Source of the DNA: Rhizobium esperanzae
GTDB lineage: Bacteria; Pseudomonadota; Alphaproteobacteria; Rhizobiales; Rhizobiaceae
Assembly: GCF_014197615.1 (NCBI RefSeq)
Contig: NZ_JACIFY010000005.1
Span: forward strand, 248,001 to 312,000
Direction of reading: 5' to 3'
Length of the DNA stretch: 64,000 bases
Shown here: positions 55,166 to 62,679 of the stretch, piece after piece
How the letters are laid out: each line of letters opens with the position of its first letter
Position numbering within the stretch: the first letter of the stretch is position 1
Notes under the pieces: model-generated
The model's database searches: none
Told to the model about the DNA's origin: nothing
What the model saw: the letters and a program-made list of their open reading frames with translations, nothing else
Translations under genes and position numbers: made by a program

Positions 55166-57034
55166 TCAGACACCTTGTTGATCCTGTCCCGTGTTTCCGA
55201 ACCCATTCCATCTGATGCGGAACTTCACGGTCCTGGTCTTGCCGCCGAGCCCGGCGCCGGCGACGGCAAACTGCGATTGGCTGAAACTGACGATCGTCTG
55301 GCCGTGGGAAAGGGCTTCGAGGCTGCGCAGACCGTGGCTGCCGGCCTGCATGCCGCCGGTGACGCAGATCGCCAATCCGGTGGCCGTCGCAAGCCAGAGC
55401 CCGCGGGATTGCGGCCGCAGCGGCAGACCGTTCTCGATCGCATGGCGCGTGACGATCAGCACCGTCAGCGACAGATAGATCGAGAGGTTCATCGCGGCGA
55501 AGATATAAAAGCCCTGCGCGGATGCGGCCTCGTTGGGAAGCGCCATGGCGGCCGCGCAAAGCCCGGCGAGCCCGATATAGGGCGCAACGACGCGCAGCGG
55601 CAAAGACTGCTGCTGCTGCCCGCCCTTCGGCGTGATGCGGAAGTCGACGAAGGAACCGGAGACGTGATCGCGGACGGCCGCCAGGCTGCCGGCAAGAGAC
55701 CACGGCCAGCGCAGGAAGATGAAGGCGAGCCCCTCCCAGCCGAACAATTTCGCATTGTGCGGCCGGAAGGTTCTCGTCGCCCGCCAGAAGAAGGCAAACA
55801 GCGTCAGCACGATCGATATCGGCGCAAAGTGCAAGAGGAAATCCGGATAGGTGACGTCGACGAAGACGTGGCCCGTCAGCAAGGCGGCAACCGGCAGCAG
55901 GAACATCACGGCCATGAAGGCGGAAAACAGCGGATACCACAGCTGCGAGAACACGAACTGCAATCTCAGCCCCCAAGGCAGACGCGTGACATAGTGGCGG
56001 GAATGTTGCAGCAGGATGGTGACGAGGCTGCGCGACCACTGGAATTCCTGGACGACGAGATCGGCAAAATTCGCCGGTCCCTCACCATGCGCGATGGCGT
56101 CGACGGCATGCACGCCACGCCAGCCGCCGGCATTCATCATCAGCGTCGTCGAATGGTCTTCGGCAAGCTCGGGGCCGAGACCGCCGATCTGACGAAGGGC
56201 CGATGTGCGAACCGCATAATGCGAGCCGATGCAAAGCGGCGCCCAGCCATTGTTGTAACCGGTCTGCAGCGAACCATGCAGGCTCGCCTCGGCATAGAGC
56301 CTGCCGCGCGCCGCCCAGCTTGCTCCGGCATTCGCATCACAGATGCTGGGGGCGGAGACATAGCCGATCCCGGGATCGGCGAAGGGACGCAGGATCTCGC
56401 GGAGATAGGTCGGCGTCGGCACATGATCGGCATCGAACTGGGCGACGAAATCGTAGCGCGCATAACCGAAATGGTCGTAGAAATAAGCGAGATTACCCTC
56501 CTTGCAGCGTGTCCGGCGCGGCCAGCTCGTGCGGTGATATTCCGCCACCCCTTTTCGGGTCGAGATCAGCACGCCGTGCTCGGCGCACCAGCGCCTGGTT
56601 TCCTGCGAAGGATCCTCGTCGGCCAACCAGACATCGAATTCGACGCCGACCTGGTCGAGCATCGCCTGAAGCGTGGCGCGGACGACGGCAAAGGGCTCGG
56701 ACGGCGCCTTGGTGACGACCATTGCCACCCGCCCTTCCGGAAGCGATGCGCCGGGGCTGACCGTCCGCGCATCGAGGAAGATCAGGATGAAATAGGCCGG
56801 CACGAGCGTGATCCAGGCGAGCACCAGGGTGATCAGCATGAAGGCCGCCCAGGAAATGATATGGGCGGACTGGCACCACCAGATCCAGAAGTAGCCGAGC
56901 GCCGCCAGCCAGCAGACGATGCCGAAGCCATAGGCAACGCGGTGCCAGCCGGTGAAAACAGCATCGAACGCATCCGCGGCGGTGGCGGCTTTTGCCGTCC
57001 TGGCGCCGTAGCCAAAGCGCGAGACGTCACTCAT
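55166..57034 (-). CDS. Cellulose-synthase-like GT2 glycosyltransferase
   Basis: The 622-aa membrane protein has two or three N-terminal helices (about 30-100), a cytosolic GT2 domain (about 105-350) and five or six C-terminal helices. Motifs: FDVWLADED (D), FDADHVPT (DxD near 200), PELAEDHSTTL (TED-like base near 288) and VVQEFQWSRSLV near 325 where processive synthases have QxxRW. Here the Arg is replaced by Gln (QEFQW). It probably makes and exports a beta-linked glycan. Gene content recalls rhizobial glucomannan or mixed glucan loci, but the product is not established. Confidence 0.85.
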   Translation of the reverse strand: MSDVSRFGYGARTAKAATAADAFDAVFTGWHRVAYGFGIVCWLAALGYFWIWWCQSAHIISWAAFMLITLVLAWITLVPAYFILIFLDARTVSPGASLPEGRVAMVVTKAPSEPFAVVRATLQAMLDQVGVEFDVWLADEDPSQETRRWCAEHGVLISTRKGVAEYHRTSWPRRTRCKEGNLAYFYDHFGYARYDFVAQFDADHVPTPTYLREILRPFADPGIGYVSAPSICDANAGASWAARGRLYAEASLHGSLQTGYNNGWAPLCIGSHYAVRTSALRQIGGLGPELAEDHSTTLMMNAGGWRGVHAVDAIAHGEGPANFADLVVQEFQWSRSLVTILLQHSRHYVTRLPWGLRLQFVFSQLWYPLFSAFMAVMFLLPVAALLTGHVFVDVTYPDFLLHFAPISIVLTLFAFFWRATRTFRPHNAKLFGWEGLAFIFLRWPWSLAGSLAAVRDHVSGSFVDFRITPKGGQQQQSLPLRVVAPYIGLAGLCAAAMALPNEAASAQGFYIFAAMNLSIYLSLTVLIVTRHAIENGLPLRPQSRGLWLATATGLAICVTGGMQAGSHGLRSLEALSHGQTIVSFSQSQFAVAGAGLGGKTRTVKFRIRWNGFGNTGQDQQGV

Positions 57035-58014
57035 GCAACGACCCCCAGTCCAAAGGTCGGGCTGGCGGTGCGAATGATCGTATCGATATCCGAAAGAACA
57101 GGCGTGAAGCCGAGTTCCGCCTTGGCCCGTGCTATGTCGGCGAAGAGGATCGGCGGATCGCCGGCGCGGCGGGGGCGATAACGCACGGGGACTTCATGGC
57201 CGGTCGCGCGATGGATGGCTTCGAGAACCTCACGCACCGAGGTGCCCCGGCCGGAGCCGAGATTGACGCTGAGCGAGCCGCCATCCTCCATCAGATGATT
57301 GACGGCGGCAAGATGTGCCTGCGCGAGATCGCTGACATGAATATAATCGCGCACACAGGTTCCGTCCTCGGTCGGATAATCGGTGCCGAAGACATCGAGC
57401 CGCTCCAGCCGGCCGGCGGCAGCGAGAAGGGCACGAGGGATGAGATGGGTCTCGGGTTGATGGCGCTCGGCAAGCTCGCCCTCCGGATCAGCGCCGGCCG
57501 CGTTGAAATAACGCAGCGCGGCGAAGCGGATGCCATAGGCGGCGGCGAAATCCTCGAGCGCCATCTCGAATATCAGCTTGGTGCGCCCATAGGGGTTGAC
57601 CGGCAACTGCGGGCTTTCCTCGCGGATCGGCAGGGAGGCGGGAATGCCATAGGTGGCGCAACTGCTCGAAAAGACGATCCGGCCGATATCCTGGTCGAGG
57701 CAGGCCTCGAGCAGCGTGAGGCTGCCGACGACGTTGTTCCGGTAATATTTCCTGGGCATCTCGACAGATTCGCCGACATAGGCATTGGCGCCACAATGAA
57801 TGACACAATCGGGCGAAAACTCTGCGAGGGTCCGGCGCAGCGTGGCGGCGTCGGCAAGCTCGGCCCGAATCAGCGGTCCCCAGCGGACACTGTCGGCATG
57901 TCCGGTCGAGAGATTGTCGTAGGTGACCGGAACCATGCCGGCGCGCGCCAGCGCTTTGCAGATATGACTGCCTATGAAACCGGCGCCGCCGGTAACCAGA
58001 ATATAGCGGGGCAT
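57031..58014 (-). CDS. galE: UDP-glucose 4-epimerase
   Basis: GalE interconverts UDP-glucose and UDP-galactose. The 327-aa extended-SDR protein has the NAD motif VTGGAGFIGSHICKAL, catalytic Ser in SSSCATYG and Tyr-Lys in YGRTKLIFE, then RYFNAAGADPEGELAE and DGTCVRDYIHVSDLAQAH, all GalE signatures. ATG 58014 gives the standard start MPRYILVTGG. It overlaps the glycosyltransferase start by 4 bases and follows the decarboxylase gene by 1 base: a tight operon. Confidence 0.92.
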   Translation of the reverse strand: MPRYILVTGGAGFIGSHICKALARAGMVPVTYDNLSTGHADSVRWGPLIRAELADAATLRRTLAEFSPDCVIHCGANAYVGESVEMPRKYYRNNVVGSLTLLEACLDQDIGRIVFSSSCATYGIPASLPIREESPQLPVNPYGRTKLIFEMALEDFAAAYGIRFAALRYFNAAGADPEGELAERHQPETHLIPRALLAAAGRLERLDVFGTDYPTEDGTCVRDYIHVSDLAQAHLAAVNHLMEDGGSLSVNLGSGRGTSVREVLEAIHRATGHEVPVRYRPRRAGDPPILFADIARAKAELGFTPVLSDIDTIIRTASPTFGLGVVA

Positions 58015-58015
58015 C

Positions 58016-59038
58016 TCATACGACCTCCGCCTTCTCTGTGCCGGCGAGCACGCCATCGAAATAGTCGACCGTGCGGGCGAGGCCGGTTTCGAGCCCGATG
58101 CGGGGCTGCCAGCCCAGCTCGGCCGCAGCCCTGGAGATATCCGGCCGCCGCTGGCGGGGGTCGTCGATGACGCGAGGCAGGTGCACGATCCTGGAACGGG
58201 AATTCGTCAGGTCCCGGATGATTTCCGCCAGGCGGCGAACGGTGAACTCGGCCGGGTTGCCGAGGTTGATCGGGCCGATGCAGGCGCTGCCGGCAGCCGA
58301 AAAACGCAGGAAACCGTCGACGAGATCGTCGACATAACAGAAAGAACGGGTCTGCTCGCCATCGCCATAGATCGTCAGATCGGCATTGCGCAGAGCCTGC
58401 ACGATGAAATTGGAAACCACCCGCCCGTCGTCCGGGCGCATGCGCGGACCGTAGGTGTTGAAGATGCGGCCGACCTTGATGTCGACGCCGTAAGTCCTGT
58501 GATAGTCGAAAAATAGGGTTTCGGCGCTGCGTTTGCCTTCATCGTAACAGCCGCGCGGTCCGATCGGGTTGACATTGCCGCAATAGGATTCGTGCTGCGG
58601 GCTCTGGTTCGGGTCGCCATAGACCTCCGATGTCGACGACTGGACGACGATCGCGCCCGTCTTGCGCGCGCAGTCCAGGGTGTTGACGGCGCCGAGCACG
58701 TTGGTCAGGAGCGTGCCGACCGGGTCCCGCTGATAATCGGGCGGAGAGGCGGGCGAGGCAAAGTTGAAGATGAGGGACGCGTGGATATCGAAGGGCTGGC
58801 GGACATCATGCTCGACGATCTGGAAGCGGCTGTTCGAGGCGAGGTGATCGACATTGACGCGGCGGCCGGTGGAAAAATTGTCGAGACAGATGACTTTATG
58901 ACCGCGCTGCAGAAGTCTTTCGCAGAGATGCGAACCGAGGAACCCGGCTCCGCCGTTGACCAGAACGGTGTCCACCCCCTGGGGCACCGCTATGCCTGAT
59001 GCTTTAGAATAGCCTTCGCTGGGAACGAAACTACGCAT
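58016..59038 (-). CDS. UDP-glucuronate decarboxylase-like NAD-dependent epimerase/dehydratase
   Basis: The 340-aa extended-SDR protein has NGGAGFLGSHLCERLL, IFNFASPASPPDYQRDPVGTLLTN, SSTSEVYGDP and YDEGKRSAETLFFDYHR (Tyr-Lys pair), plus RIFNTYGPRMRPDDGRVVSNFI, the pattern of UDP-xylose synthases (Uxs). It would turn UDP-glucuronate into UDP-xylose, so the polymer may hold xylose as well as galactose. First gene of the operon; the AT-rich control region lies upstream. Confidence 0.86.
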   Translation of the reverse strand: MRSFVPSEGYSKASGIAVPQGVDTVLVNGGAGFLGSHLCERLLQRGHKVICLDNFSTGRRVNVDHLASNSRFQIVEHDVRQPFDIHASLIFNFASPASPPDYQRDPVGTLLTNVLGAVNTLDCARKTGAIVVQSSTSEVYGDPNQSPQHESYCGNVNPIGPRGCYDEGKRSAETLFFDYHRTYGVDIKVGRIFNTYGPRMRPDDGRVVSNFIVQALRNADLTIYGDGEQTRSFCYVDDLVDGFLRFSAAGSACIGPINLGNPAEFTVRRLAEIIRDLTNSRSRIVHLPRVIDDPRQRRPDISRAAAELGWQPRIGLETGLARTVDYFDGVLAGTEKAEVV

Positions 59039-59425
59039 TACAAACTCCTTCCCATGTTTTAGTCTTTTGATTTATTGATGCACTGCGCGCCTCAATTATC
59101 CTTGTTGATATTCGCCCATCGGCTATTTCAACACGAATAACTTTTTAGTTATTCTTAAGATAACAGAATTACTATTCAAATGATATGACGATAACAGCCA
59201 AGGTCAACTTTAAAAATTACAACCATCCAAAATAACTACGCACTATTCTTTGCTTTAACAGATGATTAATCATTTTCTATCTATTTTGCACTTCCAGCGA
59301 GTATCCAGACATTTGCTCAAGCCTCACTCAATGAAGTTGACGTAGAAGAAATGGGGGACGGTTGGCCGCGTTGAACTGCGGACCGAGCTTGCATCCGGAA
59401 GCGCCATATGAGAGGGGTTTTGACC
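59039..59425. promoter_or_regulatory. AT-rich control region of the polysaccharide operon
   Basis: A 387-base gap that is much AT-richer than the surrounding genome. GAATAACT (59135-59142) and AGTTATTC (59147-59154) form a perfect 8-bp inverted repeat around TTTT; its core TAACTTTTTAGTTA differs by one base from the palindrome before the Gfo/Idh operon at 43538-43551. No gene was recognised. Confidence 0.55.
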
Positions 59426-59737
59426 ATGTTGAAAAAACGAGATGCAGCGCAGCCGAAAGGCTGGCGCCTATTTCATTTTGCGATGTTCGCCTGGGGAACG
59501 ACCCTTGTGATCGGAGCAACGGCCTGCACGGTCGTTAACGACGACATGGCCGCCATCGCGAAAAACAACGCGGTCGAGGTGTCGCGCGTCTCGAAGGCCT
59601 ATACCTATCCGGCAGATCGGTCCGAACGCCCGGCCGCAGCAACAGTTCGCGTCGCCTATCACGGCTCAGCGCCCTACATCTGCTCTCCAAGTGGCTTCGG
59701 ACAGAAGTCGCGCTGCTTTGCGCGCCCCTCGATCTGA
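59426..59737 (+). CDS. Small exported or membrane protein of unknown function
   Basis: The 103-aa basic protein has one hydrophobic segment (FHFAMFAWGTTLVIGATACTVV, about 17-38) ending near a Cys; the GATAC context is only a weak lipobox, so an anchored form is also possible. The C-terminal half is Arg-rich with PYICSPSGFGQKSRCF. ATG 59426 follows AGAGGGG by 8 bases; an ATG at 59408 lacks a site. No family recognised. Confidence 0.5.
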   Translation: MLKKRDAAQPKGWRLFHFAMFAWGTTLVIGATACTVVNDDMAAIAKNNAVEVSRVSKAYTYPADRSERPAAATVRVAYHGSAPYICSPSGFGQKSRCFARPSI

Positions 59738-59854
59738 AGCAACAGCGCCGCTGCATAATTCCTCAAATCGGAATCGGTCCAAGGACAGAATTATGCAGCA
59801 ATTCAAAGGGCAGCAACGTCGTCTGCACGTCTGAAAGAAAGGTCGCGCTGTCGA

Positions 59855-60637
59855 TCAGTTGCGCCACCGGCCGGACATGTCGTCGTCGCCGGCAGGATGC
59901 TCGTTGAAGAAACGGGATGCTGCTTCCGTGCGGTTTCGCACATTCATCTTCTTGTAGATGTTGCGGACGTGAACCTTCACCGTGTTTTCGGAAAGATGCA
60001 GCTTGTCGGCGATGATCTTGTTCTGCGTGCCCTTGCAGATGAGATCGAGGATCTGAACCTCGCGGGTGGTCAAAGCGGAAATGCTGTCGCGTCTCAGCTT
60101 CAGCGCATTGGTGCGCGCCACGTCGACCGACTTCGTCTGATAGAGCGACGGCTCCAGCTGGGCGTTGTTGTTGGTCAGGCGATTGAGAAGCGCTGAGGGA
60201 AAATGTTCGCCGCCCTTCATCAGCAGATCCACCGCGGCCATGAAGACATCGAGCCGCAGGTTGAGCGGCAGGACTCCATCGATGATCCTTGCCTCCACCA
60301 GCCGGCTGACATAGGGTTCAAGCATGTCGATGGCTTCGACGACCAGTCCGACCGAGGTTTCCGGGTGATTTTCGCGGGCAGCCTGCAGTGCCTCATGAAG
60401 TTCCGGCGCAGGTATATGATAGAATAAAACGAGCTTCAAATCGCCGGTATCTTTTTCCAGCATCGGCTTCGTATTCGTTATGCTTGCCACTTCACAGTTC
60501 GGAAATTTCTTTGCCAGCGCTTCTACCATGCATTCTGAAAACAGATCCGCCTTGGCGACCACGAGGATAGTATTTCCCGATGAACCCAACTTCTTTCCCT
60601 GGTCTGCGTTCTCCATTCCTGAGCCTGCCATGAACAT
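59855..60637 (-). CDS. LuxR-family (NarL/FixJ-type) response regulator-like protein
   Basis: The 260-aa protein ends with a LuxR helix-turn-helix (LTTREVQILDLICKGTQNKI, SENTVKVHVRNIYKKMNVRNR, about 192-250). The N-terminal part (about 20-140) resembles a receiver fold (TILVVAKADLFSECMVEAL) but the phospho-acceptor Asp is not obvious, so it may be an atypical, non-phosphorylated regulator. ATG 60637 follows GGGGAGG. Its position beside the polysaccharide operon suggests a role in surface-polymer control (inference). Confidence 0.85.
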   Translation of the reverse strand: MFMAGSGMENADQGKKLGSSGNTILVVAKADLFSECMVEALAKKFPNCEVASITNTKPMLEKDTGDLKLVLFYHIPAPELHEALQAARENHPETSVGLVVEAIDMLEPYVSRLVEARIIDGVLPLNLRLDVFMAAVDLLMKGGEHFPSALLNRLTNNNAQLEPSLYQTKSVDVARTNALKLRRDSISALTTREVQILDLICKGTQNKIIADKLHLSENTVKVHVRNIYKKMNVRNRTEAASRFFNEHPAGDDDMSGRWRN

Positions 60638-61467
60638 ATACGCCTCCCCTAGCGTTACACTTTACTCAAACGTGGAGCGATGTCGGGTATTAAATATTAT
60701 GAAATGCCGGCCCCGGCTGTCACCGCTTTATTCTTTAGACATTTCTTAATAATGTTAATACGGATTGAGAAGGAAGGAAATGGCCCAAAGTGATTAGTTT
60801 TAGTGGGCAAAAAACGATAATATACAAAGTCTTGGTTGCATTTCTACTGTCGGTGATACTTCAGGGTTATATTTGCTCTCAATATAGATGAGCGCTCGAT
60901 GTAATATTTCAGTACAGATTGTTATATTTTTGGCATTCGGGAAGTGTCGAATAATGAGACAGGCAACCGTCGAACGGCGCCGCTCAACCCAGCGGCGAAT
61001 GTCGGTATCCGGAATGCTCGCTGCTCGGCGACGACCCAACCGAAGCGGTCTCAACCGATCATCGACAGGGCTAGCCAGCGGCGGCAGATCTGCCTTTAGC
61101 CCGAATTGATATCTATCGGATCCACAATTTTTCCAGCAATCTTTGATGGTTGCCCAAGTGACGACATGAAAGCGTCAGGTATTTGCGTGCGTTTTTGATG
61201 CCAGACCTCCATTGGGGCAACTCAACGAAATAAATCCCGAATACTCATTATCCTCTCCAGGAGGATGAGCTGGATACGAGCGGTCTTGTACTGAGTGCGT
61301 ACGTTCCCAATACCAACGATTTGATCAACAAATCGCGATCATGCCGCAGATGACTGGTTTCGAATACATCTGCCGATGTCAACACATCGGAGCGAGCGCG
61401 AGCAAAATCCCATTTGAGATGAGAGGGATGTCGAAAAGCTGCTCCGGTTTTTTCTGGAGACACTCCG
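60638..61467. other. 830-bp region without a recognised gene
   Basis: AT-richer, with many short frames but none having a ribosome site plus the codon use of the neighbours. 60960-61120 is GC-rich and may be the remnant of a decayed gene. No tRNA, terminal inverted repeat or transposase motif could be found. CTCCGG (61442-61447) pairs with CTGGAG (61454-61459) just before the next gene and hides its GGAG ribosome site. Confidence 0.5.
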
Positions 61468-61800
61468 ATGCCTGACGACTATCAGCGCGACCCGAAGCCA
61501 CCCGGCGACGAAATCACGAAGGCCGGGGCGCTTGCTGACGGTTTTGCCAACGGGGCTGTCAATTCAACTGAAGTCGACAACGGTTCGACCGGTTATGTCG
61601 GCCTCGCCAATAGCGACGATCGCGGCAATACCGACAACGGCGTCGACGTAACCGCCAACGCCGATATCGATGTGTCTGCCAATTCCGGCTTCTACCTCGA
61701 GCTCGTTCGGGGTGCGAACCTGCTCAGCAACACCGTCGACTCCAGCGTCTTCGGCGGCAATTCGCGTGACTCAGACATCGGCGAGGACGGTAGCACCTGA
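61468..61800 (+). CDS. Acidic Asp/Asn/Gly-rich protein of unknown function
   Basis: The 110-aa protein (about 20 acidic residues, hardly any aromatic) reads like a repetitive beta-forming secreted protein: DNGSTGYVGLANSDDRGNTD, DVTANADIDVSANSG, LLSNTVDSSVFGG. No signal peptide is seen. GGAG (61456-61459) is 8 bases before the ATG but lies in a small hairpin. Because an HlyD-type remnant follows directly, it could be a type I secretion substrate that has lost its exporter; that is speculative. Confidence 0.5.
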   Translation: MPDDYQRDPKPPGDEITKAGALADGFANGAVNSTEVDNGSTGYVGLANSDDRGNTDNGVDVTANADIDVSANSGFYLELVRGANLLSNTVDSSVFGGNSRDSDIGEDGST

Positions 61801-61802
61801 CG

Positions 61803-62010
61803 CCAGGCACGGTACAGCTCGAATGGTACGGCGGCGTGCCGCGCTCGACCCGCTTGCGCAGCATCGTCGGGACGGCGGTTCTCTTCGCCTTGTCGGAGGG
61901 TTTCGGCTTCTGGGCCGCAACGGCGCCACTTGCTTCGGCCGTCATGGCGCAGGGAAGTTTCGTTGTGACCGCAACAACAAGATCGTCCCCTCCGGAGAAG
62001 AAAGGGCGAG
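61803..62010 (+). pseudogene. Decayed N-terminus of a HlyD-type membrane fusion protein
   Basis: In one frame the sequence reads TVQLEWYGGVPRSTRLRSI, then a membrane helix containing GFWAATAPLASAVMAQGSFV, which is the N-terminal anchor typical of type I secretion adaptors (HlyD/PrsE). After VTAT the match shifts to another frame, NNKIV, where adaptors have NKIVQHLEGG, and then stops. No start codon, no remaining 350 residues and no partner ABC ATPase: a remnant. No clear ribosome site precedes it. Confidence 0.6.
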
Positions 62011-62011
62011 C

Positions 62012-62503
62012 ATGGCTGCGATGTCCGATGTCCTGTTGCGGGTCGGCCGCTTGAATTATGTCTGGACGAACACCGAAAGCCTGCTGATCTACATCATCGC
62101 CCATCTTCTGAAGGTCGAAAAGGAAACGGCAATCGTCGTCTTCCTGACGCTCAACACGACGCGCGCCCGGATCGACCTCGTCGAACGGCTTGCCAAGCTT
62201 GCTTCGACCTCGCCTTCCGACCGGAAGGCGATCCTCTCAGCCACGGCGCGGTTGAAAAAGGAATCCAAGATCCGCAACAAATACAATCACTGCATCTATT
62301 CTTTCGACGAGAAGGGAGAGATCTCCAGCACGCAGCTGATGCGGCTGGTCGAGGACGACAAGGAAATCCGCTACGGCAAGATCGAGCAGATGGATGCACG
62401 CGAGCTCGACCTTCTGGAGAAGTCGATCGCCGAAATCGTCGCCATCAGCCAGACGCTGTGGGCCTTCATCCACGCAAGCCCGCAGATCTCGGGCGGGCTT
62501 TGA
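62012..62503 (+). CDS. Helical protein of unknown function
   Basis: The 163-aa protein is mainly alpha-helical: LLRVGRLNYVWTNTESLLIYIIAHLLKVE at the N-terminus, then RIDLVERLAKLAST, AILSATARLKKESKIRNKYNH and ARELDLLEKSIAEIVAIS. The RNKYNH motif with a preceding helix bundle recalls HEPN-like RNases (RxxxxH), where Arg and His are catalytic; here RNKYNH fits that spacing. AAAGGGCGAG precedes ATG 62012. Possible toxin or RNA-related function, inferred only. Confidence 0.6.
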   Translation: MAAMSDVLLRVGRLNYVWTNTESLLIYIIAHLLKVEKETAIVVFLTLNTTRARIDLVERLAKLASTSPSDRKAILSATARLKKESKIRNKYNHCIYSFDEKGEISSTQLMRLVEDDKEIRYGKIEQMDARELDLLEKSIAEIVAISQTLWAFIHASPQISGGL

Positions 62504-62679
62504 TCTAATCCGCATGAACGTGGTGCTGCCAAAACTGCCGCGCCTTCCGGGCGATATCGATCGAAGGCGGTGCCAGTTCGGCGAACGACGCCGGCCACGT
62601 CTGCATGGTCTTTGATTTTGCGTTGCGATCCTTGTTAAAAGAGGCGCAAGCCAATTTTGCAACTCCGTAGCGGAAACTC

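Noticed and set aside
60800..61109. Possible insertion-sequence remnant around 60960-61100
   Set aside because: Basic Arg-rich translations on both strands suggested a transposase end, but no transposase motif or inverted ends could be recognised.
61248..61463. A 71-codon minus-strand frame in the gene-poor region
   Set aside because: No ribosome site, no motif and unusual composition; left as non-coding.
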